Positions 8,472 through 17,111 of a stretch of DNA of 64,000 nucleotides are shown piece by piece. A program made the position numbers and the translations under genes. Below the pieces are notes generated by a model, which did not search any database, was not told the DNA's origin, and saw only the letters and a program-made list of their open reading frames with translations. Source of the stretch: Nocardia cyriacigeorgica GUH-2 (GTDB taxonomy: Bacteria > Actinomycetota > Actinomycetes > Mycobacteriales > Mycobacteriaceae). The stretch is from contig NC_016887.1 in assembly GCF_000284035.1 (NCBI RefSeq), positions 310,001-374,000 of the forward strand. Direction: 5' to 3'. Numbering within the stretch: the first letter of the stretch is position 1; every line of letters starts with the position of its first letter.

Positions 8472-9080
8472 GTGTACGAGGGCCCGGTCCAGGATCTGAT
8501 CGACGAGCTGGGCAAGCTGCCAGGCGTCGGTCCCAAGAGCGCGCAACGCATCGCCTTCCACCTGTTGCAGGTGGAGCCGCCGGAAATCGACCGGCTGCAA
8601 GCCGTGCTGCAGAAGGTACGTGACGGCGTGCGTTTCTGCGCCATGTGCGGCACCGTCGCCGACGGCGAACTGTGCCGGATCTGCGCCGACCCGCGCCGCG
8701 ACCGCACCATGATCTGCGTGGTCGAAGAGCCCAAAGACGTCCAGGCCATCGAGCGCACCCGCGAATTCCGCGGCCGCTACCACGTACTCGGCGGCGCGCT
8801 CGACCCGCTCAGCGGCGTCGGCCCGGACCAGCTGCGGATTCGGGAACTGCTGGCCCGCATCGGCAATCAGGAAGACGGCGTCGACGTCACCGAGGTGATC
8901 ATCGCGACCGACCCCAACACCGAAGGCGAAGCCACCGCCACCTACCTGGTGCGGATGCTGCGCGATTTCCCCGGGCTCAGCGTCACCCGGCTGGCCTCCG
9001 GCCTGCCGATGGGCGGCGACCTGGAGTTCGCCGACGAGCTGACGCTGGGCCGGGCGTTGTCGGGGCGGCGCGCGCTGTAA
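8472..9080 (+). CDS. recR: Recombination protein RecR
   Basis: 202 residues, full length. The order is HhH ([22 protein letters not shown], residues about 8-30), a C4 zinc finger (CAMCG and CRIC, about 57-72), a Toprim domain ([18 protein letters not shown]) and a C-terminal Walker B-like strand. RecR works with RecO and RecF to load RecA at gaps. The start is GTG 8472, with GGAG about ten bases upstream. It sits 19 bases after ybaB in the same operon and ends 14 bases before a convergent gene. Confidence 0.95.
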   Translation: MYEGPVQDLIDELGKLPGVGPKSAQRIAFHLLQVEPPEIDRLQAVLQKVRDGVRFCAMCGTVADGELCRICADPRRDRTMICVVEEPKDVQAIERTREFRGRYHVLGGALDPLSGVGPDQLRIRELLARIGNQEDGVDVTEVIIATDPNTEGEATATYLVRMLRDFPGLSVTRLASGLPMGGDLEFADELTLGRALSGRRAL

Positions 9081-9094
9081 GCGGCCGGGGTGCC

Positions 9095-9736
9095 TCAGAG
9101 CTTCAGCTTGGTCCAGGCAACGTCATCGAGCGCGGAACGGTCGCCCGTGGCCCAGGCCCAGATCAGCGCCGACACCCGCGACGCGTCATCCAGCGTGGCG
9201 GCGAAATGCTTCTTCGGCGACCCGTCGCGGAATTCCAGAATGTATTCCGGCTCCTGGTGATAGGTCTGGATGTAGTCCTGCTCGCCCCGCGACACCACCA
9301 GATACGGATTCGGCGCCGCCAGCTCGGCCACCCAGCGCTCGGCCAGCGCCTTGGTCAGATACGGGAATTCGCCCGCCCCGCCGTGCGACACCTCCACCGG
9401 CACATGCCCCGACGGATCGATCAGCCAGGTGAGCTGCGGATCGTAGACGGCGTAATTCTGCGGCGTCGCGAGCTGGAACAGCAGCTCACGCACGAACCCG
9501 ATCGCGTCGTACGGGCTGGAGATCTGCAGCACCGTCCCGGTGGCCGCCCCACCGACCGGCGCCGAACTGAGAAACGTGTCCTCGTCCGGCAACTCGTCAT
9601 TGCGCCGGTTCACCTCGGCCGCGATGGCCGCGACGATGGCACTTTCCGGTTGCCCCTGCTGGGCGGTCAGATAGGCGTCGACCTCAGCCGGTGTCGTGGC
9701 CGCGCCGGAGGGCAGCAGAATGTGGTCGTAGCTCAC
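9095..9736 (-). CDS. Hypothetical cytoplasmic protein
   Basis: 213 residues, no signal peptide or membrane segment. It opens MSYDHILLPSGAATTPAEVDAYL and contains an aromatic, acidic middle region (FPYLTKALAERWVAELAAPNPYLVVS) and a C-terminal WAWATGDRSALDDVAW. The general look is of small actinobacterial immunity-like or regulatory proteins, but I recognise no family and assign no function. It is convergent with recR and directly downstream of a cysteine-rich small gene on the same strand, 48 bases apart. Confidence 0.6.
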   Translation of the reverse strand: MSYDHILLPSGAATTPAEVDAYLTAQQGQPESAIVAAIAAEVNRRNDELPDEDTFLSSAPVGGAATGTVLQISSPYDAIGFVRELLFQLATPQNYAVYDPQLTWLIDPSGHVPVEVSHGGAGEFPYLTKALAERWVAELAAPNPYLVVSRGEQDYIQTYHQEPEYILEFRDGSPKKHFAATLDDASRVSALIWAWATGDRSALDDVAWTKLKL

Positions 9737-9784
9737 CTAAGCCAGCGTACGGGTGCTCGTCCGCGTCAGCCCGTGCCCGGTGAG

Positions 9785-9997
9785 TTACCCGGCCCGCACG
9801 AAAGCAGGCAGTGCGGGCGCAGCACAGCGGCACCCGCCCGCCAGATCGGTGCATTCGACGATGAACGTGTGCCGGGCATGGTCGAAATCGAAGCAGTCGG
9901 CGTCGGTGCATTCCGCAATACGGCCCGCATGCAGCACCAACGTGCCATGGCAGTGATCCAGCGCCGCCACACAGGACGGACAGTTCGTCGCGCGCAT
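9785..9997 (-). CDS. Small cysteine-rich protein, probably metal-binding
   Basis: 70 residues from ATG 9997, chosen over upstream starts because GGAGG lies five bases before it. It carries eight cysteines in a 54-residue span: CPSC, C-x-H, two separated CT/DC positions, EC and CRC, with nearby histidines. That spacing suggests one or two structural zinc sites. Similar short cysteine-rich proteins occur in mycobacteria; no function is known to me. It is followed on the same strand by the 9095-9736 gene, so the two are probably one transcript. Confidence 0.6.
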   Translation of the reverse strand: MRATNCPSCVAALDHCHGTLVLHAGRIAECTDADCFDFDHARHTFIVECTDLAGGCRCAAPALPAFVRAG

Positions 9998-10203
9998 ATC
10001 GCCTCCAACCGTCTGAGTCCGTACCTCGTGCATAGCACCGGGCTGCACCGGGCAGTGGGACGTTACCCCGGCGCGTGTCGTGAGCCGACACCCGCCTGGC
10101 GGCACACCGCGACTTTGGGCAACCCGGACATCCGCCCCATCGACGTGCGCTTAAAGTGGTCGGCAATCAGTGAGGTCCCTAAGGCTAGGCAGCAGAGCGG
10201 CGC

Positions 10204-11967
10204 ATGGCGAAACAACAGTGGACCGTATCGCGGAGGGCGGTGCTTCGCGGGGCGGTCGCGGCGGGGGTCGGTGTGGCATCGGCGGGGGCGCTCGGGGCGG
10301 GGTCGGCGGCCGCTCGGCCGGGGGCCCGGGTCGCGGTGTTCGGCGGTGGGGTCGCGGGGCTGACGGCGGCGCACGAGCTGGCCGAACGCGGCTTCCAGGT
10401 CACCGTCTACGAACGCAGGGCACTGGGCGGTAAGGCTCGCAGCATGGGGGTTCCGGGCTCGGGGACCGGTGGCCGCCCGGATCTGCCCGGCGAGCACGGC
10501 TTCCGCTTCTTCCCCGGCTTCTACCACCATGTTCCCGACACCATGCGGCGAATCCCGTTCGGCGCCAATCCGAATGGCGTGTGGAACAACCTGGTCACCG
10601 CGTCCGAAGCGCGGTTCGCGCGCCGCGACGGTGACGACTTCCGGCTCCCGCTCGGCGCCGCGCATCTGACGACGGCGACCCCGCAGGGTTTCCGGGAAAC
10701 GATGGGCGCCGCTATCGCGACCGCCCTGAAGATGCCGCCGGCCGAGGGCGCGTTCTTCGCCAACCGGCTGCTGGTCTTCTTCAGCAGTTGCGACGCCCGT
10801 CGCTTCGGCCAATGGGAGCACATGTCGTGGCACGATTTCGTGCACGGGCACAAGCGATCCCACGAATTCCGCGCCCTGCTCTCGCGCACGCTCACCAGCC
10901 TGCTGGTGGCGGCCAAGGAGGACAAGGCCAGTGCGCGCACCATCGGCAACATGGGCGAGCAGTTCCTCGGCAATCCGCTGAAGATCGGTAACGACGGCGA
11001 TCTGGACCGGGTGCTGAACGGGCCGACCAACGACGCGTGGATCGATCCGTGGGTGGCGTTGTTGCGCGGCCTCGGCGTGCGTTTCGAACTGGGCGCGGAG
11101 GTGCGCGGGCTCGACGTGCGCGACCGGCGGATCAGCGGGGCCCGCATCGTCGACGGCACCGGATCCGCGCGCACCGTCGAGGCCGACCACTACGTGGTGG
11201 CGCTGCCCGCCGAACGCGCCCGCACGCTCTGGTCGCCGGATATCCGTGCGATCCGCCCCGAGCTGGCCGCCATGGACAGCCTCTACACCGACTGGATGAA
11301 CGGCATCCAGTTCTATCTGCGCACCTCGCCCGACATCGTCTCCGGGCACGCGGCCTTCATCGATTCGCCGTGGGCGCTCACCTCGATCAGCCAGAACGAA
11401 CTCTGGACCCGCAAGCTCCCCGAATTCGGTGACGGCACCGTGGCCGACTGCCTGTCGGTGGACATCTCCAACTGGAACACCCCCGGCATCCTGTACGGCA
11501 AACCGGCCAAGGACTGCACCCACGAGGAGATCGCCCGCGAGACGTGGGCGCAGATCACCGCTCATCTCAACGACCGGGGTCCGGTACTGCGTGAAGCCGA
11601 TCTGCACTCCTGGTTCCTCGATCCCGGCATCACCTGGCAGCCCGAGCAGCGCCGCAACGTCAATGCCGACCCGCTGCTCATCAATACCGCGGGCTCCTGG
11701 GATGCGCGCCCGAATTCCCATGGCGCGCTGGAAAACCTGTTCCTCGCCGGTGATTACGTGCGCACCAATATCGACTTGGCCACGATGGAGGGCGCCAGCG
11801 AGTCGGCTCGCGGGGCCGTCAATGCCCTCCTCGACGTGACCGAATCGAATGCCCCGCGCTGCCGCACCTTCACGCTGTACCGTTCGCCGGAACTGGAGCC
11901 GCTGCGCCAGGTCGACGCCGACCGTTACGCCAGGGGCGAGCCGAACCTGTTCGATCTCGATATCTGA
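10204..11967 (+). CDS. Exported FAD-dependent amine oxidase/phytoene-desaturase-like oxidoreductase
   Basis: 587 residues. A twin-arginine signal (SRRAVLRG followed by an alanine/glycine-rich hydrophobic stretch) occupies about 9-40, so the protein is likely exported folded with its cofactor. A Rossmann FAD site follows (VAVFGGGVAGLTAAHELAERGFQVTVYER, about 43-70). The C-terminal flavin motif NLFLAGDYVRTNIDLATMEGASESARGAVNA is that of the phytoene desaturase/HpnE/amine-oxidase group. The substrate is unknown; carotenoid or squalene-like lipids are possible. It stands alone on the + strand before a PPOX-type flavoprotein. Confidence 0.75.
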   Translation: MAKQQWTVSRRAVLRGAVAAGVGVASAGALGAGSAAARPGARVAVFGGGVAGLTAAHELAERGFQVTVYERRALGGKARSMGVPGSGTGGRPDLPGEHGFRFFPGFYHHVPDTMRRIPFGANPNGVWNNLVTASEARFARRDGDDFRLPLGAAHLTTATPQGFRETMGAAIATALKMPPAEGAFFANRLLVFFSSCDARRFGQWEHMSWHDFVHGHKRSHEFRALLSRTLTSLLVAAKEDKASARTIGNMGEQFLGNPLKIGNDGDLDRVLNGPTNDAWIDPWVALLRGLGVRFELGAEVRGLDVRDRRISGARIVDGTGSARTVEADHYVVALPAERARTLWSPDIRAIRPELAAMDSLYTDWMNGIQFYLRTSPDIVSGHAAFIDSPWALTSISQNELWTRKLPEFGDGTVADCLSVDISNWNTPGILYGKPAKDCTHEEIARETWAQITAHLNDRGPVLREADLHSWFLDPGITWQPEQRRNVNADPLLINTAGSWDARPNSHGALENLFLAGDYVRTNIDLATMEGASESARGAVNALLDVTESNAPRCRTFTLYRSPELEPLRQVDADRYARGEPNLFDLDI

Positions 11968-12042
11968 CGGTGAGATATCCGACTCCGTAACCCGGACAAA
12001 ATGGGTTCGTCGCGCACCACCGCGAATGTTTGAATCGTTGCC

Positions 12043-12687
12043 ATGAGCGACAACGCCCCTGAGATCACCGATCCCGCCGAACTCAGGGAGCTGCTCGGCG
12101 CGGTCATGCCCCGCGCGGTCAGCAAGGAGCGCGTCGCCCTGCATCCGCGCGACCGGGAGTGGATCGCGCTCACCCCGTTCCTGGTGATGTGCACCAGCGA
12201 CGCCGACGGCAACTGCGACGCCTCACCCAAGGGCGATCCGGCCGGCTTCGTCAAGGTGCTCGACGACACCACCATCGCCATCCCGGAACGCCCGGGCAAC
12301 CGGCGCGCCGACGGCTACCTCAACATCCTGAGCAACCCGCACGTCGGGCTGATCTTCCTGATCCCGGGCCGGCGCGAGACGCTGCGCATCAACGGCCGGG
12401 CCCGGCTCGTGCGCGACGCGCCGTACTTCGAGGACATGGTGGTGCGCGGGCACCGGCCGATCCTGGCGGTCGAGGTCGACATCGAGCAGATCTTCTTCCA
12501 CTGCGCCAAGGCGTTCATGCGCAGCCATCTCTGGGAGCCGGAGAACTGGCCGGTCGACACCCTGCCGAGCCCGGCGCGGCTGGTCAAAGAGGTGCAGACC
12601 AACGTCACCGAAAGCGTCGACGACCTGGAGGCCTACTACTCGGCCGCCAACTACGAGCGCAAGCTCTACAACGACTCCCCGACCTGA
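12043..12687 (+). CDS. PPOX-type FMN flavoprotein (pyridoxamine 5'-phosphate oxidase-like)
   Basis: 214 residues of the split-barrel flavin fold. The motifs are LVMCTSDADGNCDASPKGDPAGFVKVLDDTTIAIPERPGNRR (strand pair plus FMN phosphate contacts), NILSNPHVGLIFLIPGRRETLRINGRARLV and HCAKAFMRSHLW. This matches the MSMEG_1061-type PPOX subgroup, which uses FMN or F420 in small-molecule redox reactions. No recognisable ribosome site precedes the ATG, so the transcript may be leaderless or have a short leader. It ends 37 bases before murT. Confidence 0.78.
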   Translation: MSDNAPEITDPAELRELLGAVMPRAVSKERVALHPRDREWIALTPFLVMCTSDADGNCDASPKGDPAGFVKVLDDTTIAIPERPGNRRADGYLNILSNPHVGLIFLIPGRRETLRINGRARLVRDAPYFEDMVVRGHRPILAVEVDIEQIFFHCAKAFMRSHLWEPENWPVDTLPSPARLVKEVQTNVTESVDDLEAYYSAANYERKLYNDSPT

Positions 12688-12712
12688 TCCGGCCCACCGG
12701 GCGCGGCGAACA

Positions 12713-12718
12713 TAGACT
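12713..12718 (+). promoter_or_regulatory. -10 element for leaderless murT
   Basis: TAGACT, followed by exactly six bases and the GTG of murT at 12725. This is the actinobacterial TANNNT-N6-start pattern and fixes the murT start. Confidence 0.6.
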
Positions 12719-12724
12719 CGCGGC

Positions 12725-13957
12725 GTGGCAGACATATCGGTGCGCGGGCGGATCGCGCTGCGAGCGGCGGCTGCGGCGTCGTGGGCCTCGCAGAAGGCCG
12801 GTCGCGGCAAAGGGTCGATGATCGGCGGACTGATCGCCCTGAAAATCGATCCGACGATCATGGATCAACTGGGTCGCGGACGGCGAACGGTGCTGGTCAC
12901 CGGCACGAACGGCAAATCGACCACCACCCGGATGACGACGGCGGCGCTGAGCACCCTCGGTGACGTCGCCACCCAGGCCGACGGCGCCAATATGGACGCG
13001 GGCATCGTCGCGGCGCTCAGCGTCAACCGGACCGCCGGGCTGGCCGCGATCGAGGTCGACGAGCTGCACCTGCCGCACGTCACCGATTCGCTGAACCCGG
13101 CCGCCGTGGTGCTGCTCAACCTCAGCCGCGACCAGCTCGACCGGGTCGGCGAGATCAATATGATCGAGCGCAAGCTGCGCGCGGGCCTGGCCCGCTACCC
13201 CGGCGCAGTGGTGATCGCCAACTGCGACGACGTGCTGATCACCTCCATCGCCTACGACCACCCGAACGTGGTGTGGGTGGCCGCGGGCAGCGGCTGGGCG
13301 ATGGATGCCACCAGTTGCCCGCGCAGCGGCGAGCCGATCGTCTGGGAGGGCGAGCACTGGCGCAGCACCGGCGCCGATTTCCAGCGCCCGCAACCGGATT
13401 GGTGGCTGGACGGGGAAAAGCTGCGCGGCCCGGACGAATTCACCGCCGAGCTGCGGCTGGCGCTGCCCGGCCGGGCCAATCGCGGCAATGCCGCGCAGGC
13501 GGTGGCCGCCGCCGTCGCGCTCGGCGCGGATCCGGCGCAGGCGACCGCGGCGGCCGGTACGGTGCGCGAGATCGCAGGCCGCTACCGGACCGTGCAGGTC
13601 GGTGAGCATTCGGCGCGACTGCTGCTGGCCAAGAATCCGGCCGGTTGGCAGGAAGCGCTGTCGATGATCGATCACGACGCCGCCGGGCTGGTGATCGCCG
13701 TCAACGGGCAGGTGCCCGACGGTGAGGATCTGTCCTGGCTGTGGGATGTGCGGTTCGAGCATTTCGAAGGCGTGCAGGTGGTGGCCGCCGGCGAGCGCGC
13801 CACCGACTTGGCGGTCCGGCTCACCTACGCCGGTGTCGAGCACACCACGATCGCGGACCCGTTGCGCGCCATCGCCTCCTGCCCCGCGGGCCGGGTCGAA
13901 GTGCTGGCCAACTACACCGCGTTCCGCGACCTGAACCGCGATCTCGACGCCCGCTGA
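12725..13957 (+). CDS. murT: Lipid II isoglutaminyl synthase, MurT subunit
   Basis: 410 residues. A Mur-ligase ATP-binding core (VLVTGTNGKSTTTRMTTAAL, about 57-76) is followed by the central domain (EVDELHLPHV, NLSRDQLDRVGE) and a DUF1727 C-terminal domain. With GatD it amidates the alpha-carboxyl of D-Glu in lipid II, at the cytoplasmic face of the membrane. The region that forms a Cys4 zinc ribbon in staphylococcal MurT reads SCPRSGEPI here, and the second Cys pair is absent (WRSTGADFQRPQP), so the ribbon appears lost. The GTG start fits a leaderless promoter six bases away. gatD follows after 11 bases. Confidence 0.92.
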   Translation: MADISVRGRIALRAAAAASWASQKAGRGKGSMIGGLIALKIDPTIMDQLGRGRRTVLVTGTNGKSTTTRMTTAALSTLGDVATQADGANMDAGIVAALSVNRTAGLAAIEVDELHLPHVTDSLNPAAVVLLNLSRDQLDRVGEINMIERKLRAGLARYPGAVVIANCDDVLITSIAYDHPNVVWVAAGSGWAMDATSCPRSGEPIVWEGEHWRSTGADFQRPQPDWWLDGEKLRGPDEFTAELRLALPGRANRGNAAQAVAAAVALGADPAQATAAAGTVREIAGRYRTVQVGEHSARLLLAKNPAGWQEALSMIDHDAAGLVIAVNGQVPDGEDLSWLWDVRFEHFEGVQVVAAGERATDLAVRLTYAGVEHTTIADPLRAIASCPAGRVEVLANYTAFRDLNRDLDAR

Positions 13958-13968
13958 AAGGCAACCCG

Positions 13969-14679
13969 ATGAGTGAATCGACCGTGCGGATCGGGCTGGT
14001 CCTGCCCGATGTGATGGGCACCTACGGCGACGGCGGCAACGCGCTGGTGCTGCGCCAGCGGCTGCGGATGCGCGGCCACGACGCCGAGATCGTGGAGATC
14101 ACCCTGTCCGACCCGGTGCCCGACTCCCTGGACATCTACACCCTCGGCGGTGCGGAGGATTCGGCCCAGCGGCTGGCCACCCGCCACCTCCAGCGCTACC
14201 CCGGCTTGCAGCAGGCCGCCGCGAAAGGCGCACCGGTGCTGGCGATCTGCGCGGCGATCCAAGTGCTCGGCCAGTGGTACGAGACGTCATCCGGTGAGCG
14301 GGTCGAGGGCGTCGCCCTACTCGACGCCACCACCTCCCCACAGGACACCCGCGCCATCGGCGAAGTGACCACCACCCCGCTCATCCCGGGCCTGTCCGCA
14401 CCGCTCACCGGCTTCGAAAACCACCGCGGCGGAACCTCCCTCGGCCCCGGCGCCACCGGCCTCGCCCGGGTGACCCGCGGCGTCGGTAACGGTGTCGGCG
14501 ACGGCCTCGAGGGCGTCGTCCAGGGCTCGGTCATCGGCACCTACATGCACGGCCCCGCCCTCGCCCGCAACCCCGAACTCGCCGACCTCATCCTCGCCCG
14601 CGCACTGGGCGTCGATTCGCTGGAACCGCTGGACCTGCCCGAGGTCGAGCAGCTGCGGCGCGAACGCCTGCGCGCCTGA
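13969..14679 (+). CDS. gatD: Lipid II isoglutaminyl synthase, glutamine amidotransferase subunit GatD
   Basis: 236 residues from ATG 13969, with GAAAGG about eight bases upstream; longer upstream readings of the frame overlap murT and are rejected. It is a class I (CobB/CobQ-like) glutaminase: the nucleophile is Cys94 in LAICAAIQVLG and the histidine is His194 in GTYMHGPALARNP. Cys94 is the same number as in the staphylococcal enzyme. It supplies ammonia to MurT for D-isoglutamine formation in peptidoglycan, which promotes transpeptidation and lowers lysozyme sensitivity. It is translated from the murT transcript. About 265 bases without a convincing gene follow. Confidence 0.93.
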   Translation: MSESTVRIGLVLPDVMGTYGDGGNALVLRQRLRMRGHDAEIVEITLSDPVPDSLDIYTLGGAEDSAQRLATRHLQRYPGLQQAAAKGAPVLAICAAIQVLGQWYETSSGERVEGVALLDATTSPQDTRAIGEVTTTPLIPGLSAPLTGFENHRGGTSLGPGATGLARVTRGVGNGVGDGLEGVVQGSVIGTYMHGPALARNPELADLILARALGVDSLEPLDLPEVEQLRRERLRA

Positions 14680-14758
14680 CGACGGTCGGCAGCGCTGCGA
14701 CCGGTGCCTATGCGCTCACGTGGTTCGACCATCGCCATAGCCCGGTCGGATGGAACGC

Positions 14759-14914
14759 CTATGTCCCCATGCCGAACTCACGAGCGATCTCGGCATTCGT
14801 TTCCTCGGAGTCCCAGTTCGAGATGAGGCGAAGGCGGCCGTGTAGTGAACCGCGGCCACGACGGTCCACGCGTCGCTCCTGTGGGGCGGGCTCCTCGTCG
14901 GGATGGTCGAACAC
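14759..14914 (-). CDS. Doubtful 51-residue reading frame, possible gene remnant
   Basis: A GTG-started frame reading VFDHPDEEPAPQERR at the start and ending LISNWDSEETNAEIAREFGMGT. The tail looks like one helix of a helix-turn-helix (NAEIAREFGM). Only a GGAG two bases from the GTG precedes it, and its codons are less GC-biased at the third position than those of its neighbours. It may be a small protein or the decayed end of a regulator or transposase gene. The rest of 14680-14944 shows nothing I recognise. Confidence 0.25.
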   Translation of the reverse strand: MFDHPDEEPAPQERRVDRRGRGSLHGRLRLISNWDSEETNAEIAREFGMGT

Positions 14915-14944
14915 ATCTCCTGATGACCTTGGGGCTGTAGCCGA

Positions 14945-15892
14945 TCAGGCCCGGGAAGGCGCGGGTTCAGGTCTTTCGAGATCGAGCGAGGCGGCCGTAG
15001 CCTCGGGCTCGCGCCGCGTCCGCGCCGACGTGGCGGCGAACGCCCCCGCGATGACGACCACACCACCGATGAGGCTTGCGGCTGTGGGGGTTTCGTCGAG
15101 GAAGGCCCAGCTGGCGGCGATGCCGACCACCGGAACCAGCAGCGAGAACGGGGCGACGGCGCCGGCGGGGTGGCGGCTCATCAGGTAGGTCCACAGGCCG
15201 GAGCCGACGACGGTGGCGAGCAGGGCGATGTAGGCGAGGGCGGCCAGGGCGGGCCAGCCGGTGGGGGAGAAGGTGGCGGCCAGGTCGTGGAAACCGGTGG
15301 TGGGGCCTTCGAAAGCAGCGGAGAGGGCGTAGAGGGGGAGGACGGGGACGACCGCGATCCACAGGGTGAGGTGCAGCGGGTTGACGCCGGGCGATTCCTG
15401 TCCGGCGCGGCGGGCGCCGATATTGCCCAGCGCCCAGCCGAAGCCGCCGGCCAGCGTCAGCAGCACGGGGATCAGGCTGGCGTGGGCGAAGCGGTCCCAG
15501 CCGATGATCGCCATGCCGGCGACCGCCGTCATCAGCCCGGCCACCTGGATCGGGCGGATGCGTTCGGACAGTAGGAGCGCACCGAGGGCAACGGTGAACG
15601 GCGCCGAGGATTGCAGCACCAGCGAGGCCAATCCCGTCGGCATGCCCACGCGCATGGCGGTGAACAGGAAGGCGAACTGCAACATGCCGAAACCGAGGCC
15701 GTACAACAGGATCCACCGCCAGCGCACATCCGGGCGCGGGATGAACAGCAGGACCGGGACCGCGATGACGGCGAAGCGCAGCGAGGCGAAGAAGAACGGC
15801 GGCAGATGGTCGAGCCCGATGCGGATGGCAAGGAAGTTCAGGCCCCAGAGCAGGACGACGGTCAGTCCGAGTAGGCGGTCGCGGGTGGTCAC
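14945..15892 (-). CDS. EamA/DMT-family exporter
   Basis: 315 residues with about ten membrane segments arranged as two EamA repeats. The first (LTVVLLWGLNFLAIRIGLDHLPPFFFASLRF) and second (GGFGWALGNIGARR, then WTYLMSRHPAGAVAPFSLLVPVVGIAASWAFLDETPT) show the family signatures. Such proteins export amino acids or small metabolites across the inner membrane. The C-terminal 30 residues are charged and cytoplasmic. The GTG start at 15892 has GGAG just upstream. A LysR gene begins 72 bases away on the opposite strand and probably controls it. Confidence 0.85.
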   Translation of the reverse strand: MTTRDRLLGLTVVLLWGLNFLAIRIGLDHLPPFFFASLRFAVIAVPVLLFIPRPDVRWRWILLYGLGFGMLQFAFLFTAMRVGMPTGLASLVLQSSAPFTVALGALLLSERIRPIQVAGLMTAVAGMAIIGWDRFAHASLIPVLLTLAGGFGWALGNIGARRAGQESPGVNPLHLTLWIAVVPVLPLYALSAAFEGPTTGFHDLAATFSPTGWPALAALAYIALLATVVGSGLWTYLMSRHPAGAVAPFSLLVPVVGIAASWAFLDETPTAASLIGGVVVIAGAFAATSARTRREPEATAASLDLERPEPAPSRA

Positions 15893-15952
15893 GCACTCCA
15901 GGATGGCGGCGGTGAATGCTCAGAACAATCGAATTGATCTGCACTATCTGTG

Positions 15953-15958
15953 TAGCAT
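15953..15958 (+). promoter_or_regulatory. -10 element for leaderless LysR gene
   Basis: TAGCAT, six bases before ATG 15965, in the EamA-LysR divergent gap. It supports the 15965 start over the internal ATG at 15986. Confidence 0.5.
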
Positions 15959-15964
15959 TGCTTA

Positions 15965-16879
15965 ATGGATTCCGTGGGTTCGCCGATGTCGCTGGAGCGG
16001 CTGCGGGTGTTGCGGGAGTTCGCCGACCGGGGCACCGTCGCGGCGACGGCGACGGCACTGTCGATGACGCCGTCGGCGGTATCGCAGCAATTGAAGGTGC
16101 TCGCCCGCGAGGCCGGCGTCGCGCTGCTCGAGCCGGACGGGCGCCGGGTGCGGCTCACCGATGCCGGGCACGCGCTGGTGGTGCGCGCCGACGAAGTGCT
16201 CGCCGCCATGGATCGCGCGGTGGCCGAGATGGCGCACTACCGCGGTTCGCCGCGCGGGCGAGTGCGGGTCGCGGTGTTCCCGTCCGGCGGGGCGCTGCTG
16301 CTGCCTCGGGTGCTGCCCGCGCTCGCCGACAGCGGGGTCGAGGTCGTCGCGCGTGACGAAGACGTGCCGCCGTCGGAAACCCATCGTCTGCTGGCCGACT
16401 ACGACATCGTCCTCACCCATCGCGACGAACGCGCCGCGCCGCTGGCCGGCCCGCGCATCGCCTCGCGAGTGCTGATGCGCGAACCCATCGACGTGGTCGT
16501 CGCGCCGACGCATCGGCTGGCCGGCCGCGAGTCGGTCACCCCGGCCGAGCTGGCGGATGAGAGCTGGCTGAGCGTGCGCGGCGGCTTCCCGGTCGACGAT
16601 GTGCTGCGCTCGATCGCCACCGTCACCGGTGTCGAACCGCGAATAACGCAGCGCCTCAACGAGTTCCGCATGATCGAAGTACTGGTGGCAACCGGCTACG
16701 GCGTCGCGCTGATGCCGCGCCACGCCGTCACGCACCCGGAGTTGTCGGTCCTGCGACTGTCCGGCGTTCGCGCCGCGCGCCTGTACGAGCTCGCCACCCG
16801 CCCCCGCGTCGACGCCCGCCCGGCGATCGCCACCGTGCTGGACGCCTTCATCGCGGCCGCCGCCGCCATACCGGACTGA
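15965..16879 (+). CDS. LysR-family transcriptional regulator
   Basis: 304 residues. The winged helix-turn-helix is at about 9-68 (LERLRVLREFADRGTVAATATALSMTPSAVSQQLKVLARE), followed by a substrate-binding domain (RVRVAVFPSGGALLLPRVLPAL, then VLVATGYGVALMPRHAV). It probably activates the divergent EamA exporter in response to an exported metabolite, by analogy with other LysR-DMT pairs; this is inference from position. The start is set by a leaderless promoter. The stop is followed by degenerate tandem repeats with hairpins. Confidence 0.85.
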   Translation: MDSVGSPMSLERLRVLREFADRGTVAATATALSMTPSAVSQQLKVLAREAGVALLEPDGRRVRLTDAGHALVVRADEVLAAMDRAVAEMAHYRGSPRGRVRVAVFPSGGALLLPRVLPALADSGVEVVARDEDVPPSETHRLLADYDIVLTHRDERAAPLAGPRIASRVLMREPIDVVVAPTHRLAGRESVTPAELADESWLSVRGGFPVDDVLRSIATVTGVEPRITQRLNEFRMIEVLVATGYGVALMPRHAVTHPELSVLRLSGVRAARLYELATRPRVDARPAIATVLDAFIAAAAAIPD

Positions 16880-16880
16880 G

Positions 16881-16980
16881 CCGTGTGGCATCCCGCACCG
16901 TGGCGGGTGCAATCGGTGCCCAGCCGTGGGCATCTGGCACTGTGGCGGGGTGCAACGGCACCCGGCCGTCGGCATCTGGC
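16881..16980. repeat. Degenerate tandem repeat, about 42-bp unit, with hairpin
   Basis: Two good copies (16881-16923 and 16924-16965) begin CCGTG(T)GGCATC and share GTGGCGGG-GTGCAA; a third partial copy starts at 16966 (CCGTCGGCATCTGGC). The second copy contains GGGTGC-AACG-GCACCC (16948-16963), a tight hairpin that could end transcription from the LysR gene or the convergent MinD-like gene. Confidence 0.6.
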
Positions 16981-17111
16981 GACGAGCCGTGGGGCACCTC
17001 GAGTCGGGGTGCTTTGTGACTGAGCCGTGGGCACGACCGAGACCATGGGCCGCGTCGGAGGCAGGTGTCGGGCCGCTCGCGCGAGCTCTTTGCGACCCTG
17101 ACGCCCGACTT

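Noticed and set aside
10170..10200. IdeR-like iron box (GGTCCCTAAGGCTAGGCA)
   Set aside because: Too few matches to the palindromic TTAGGTTAGGCTAACCTAA consensus.
10063..12144. 693-codon minus-strand frame opposite the FAD oxidoreductase
   Set aside because: No recognisable domain; the + strand frame has a Tat signal and FAD motifs.
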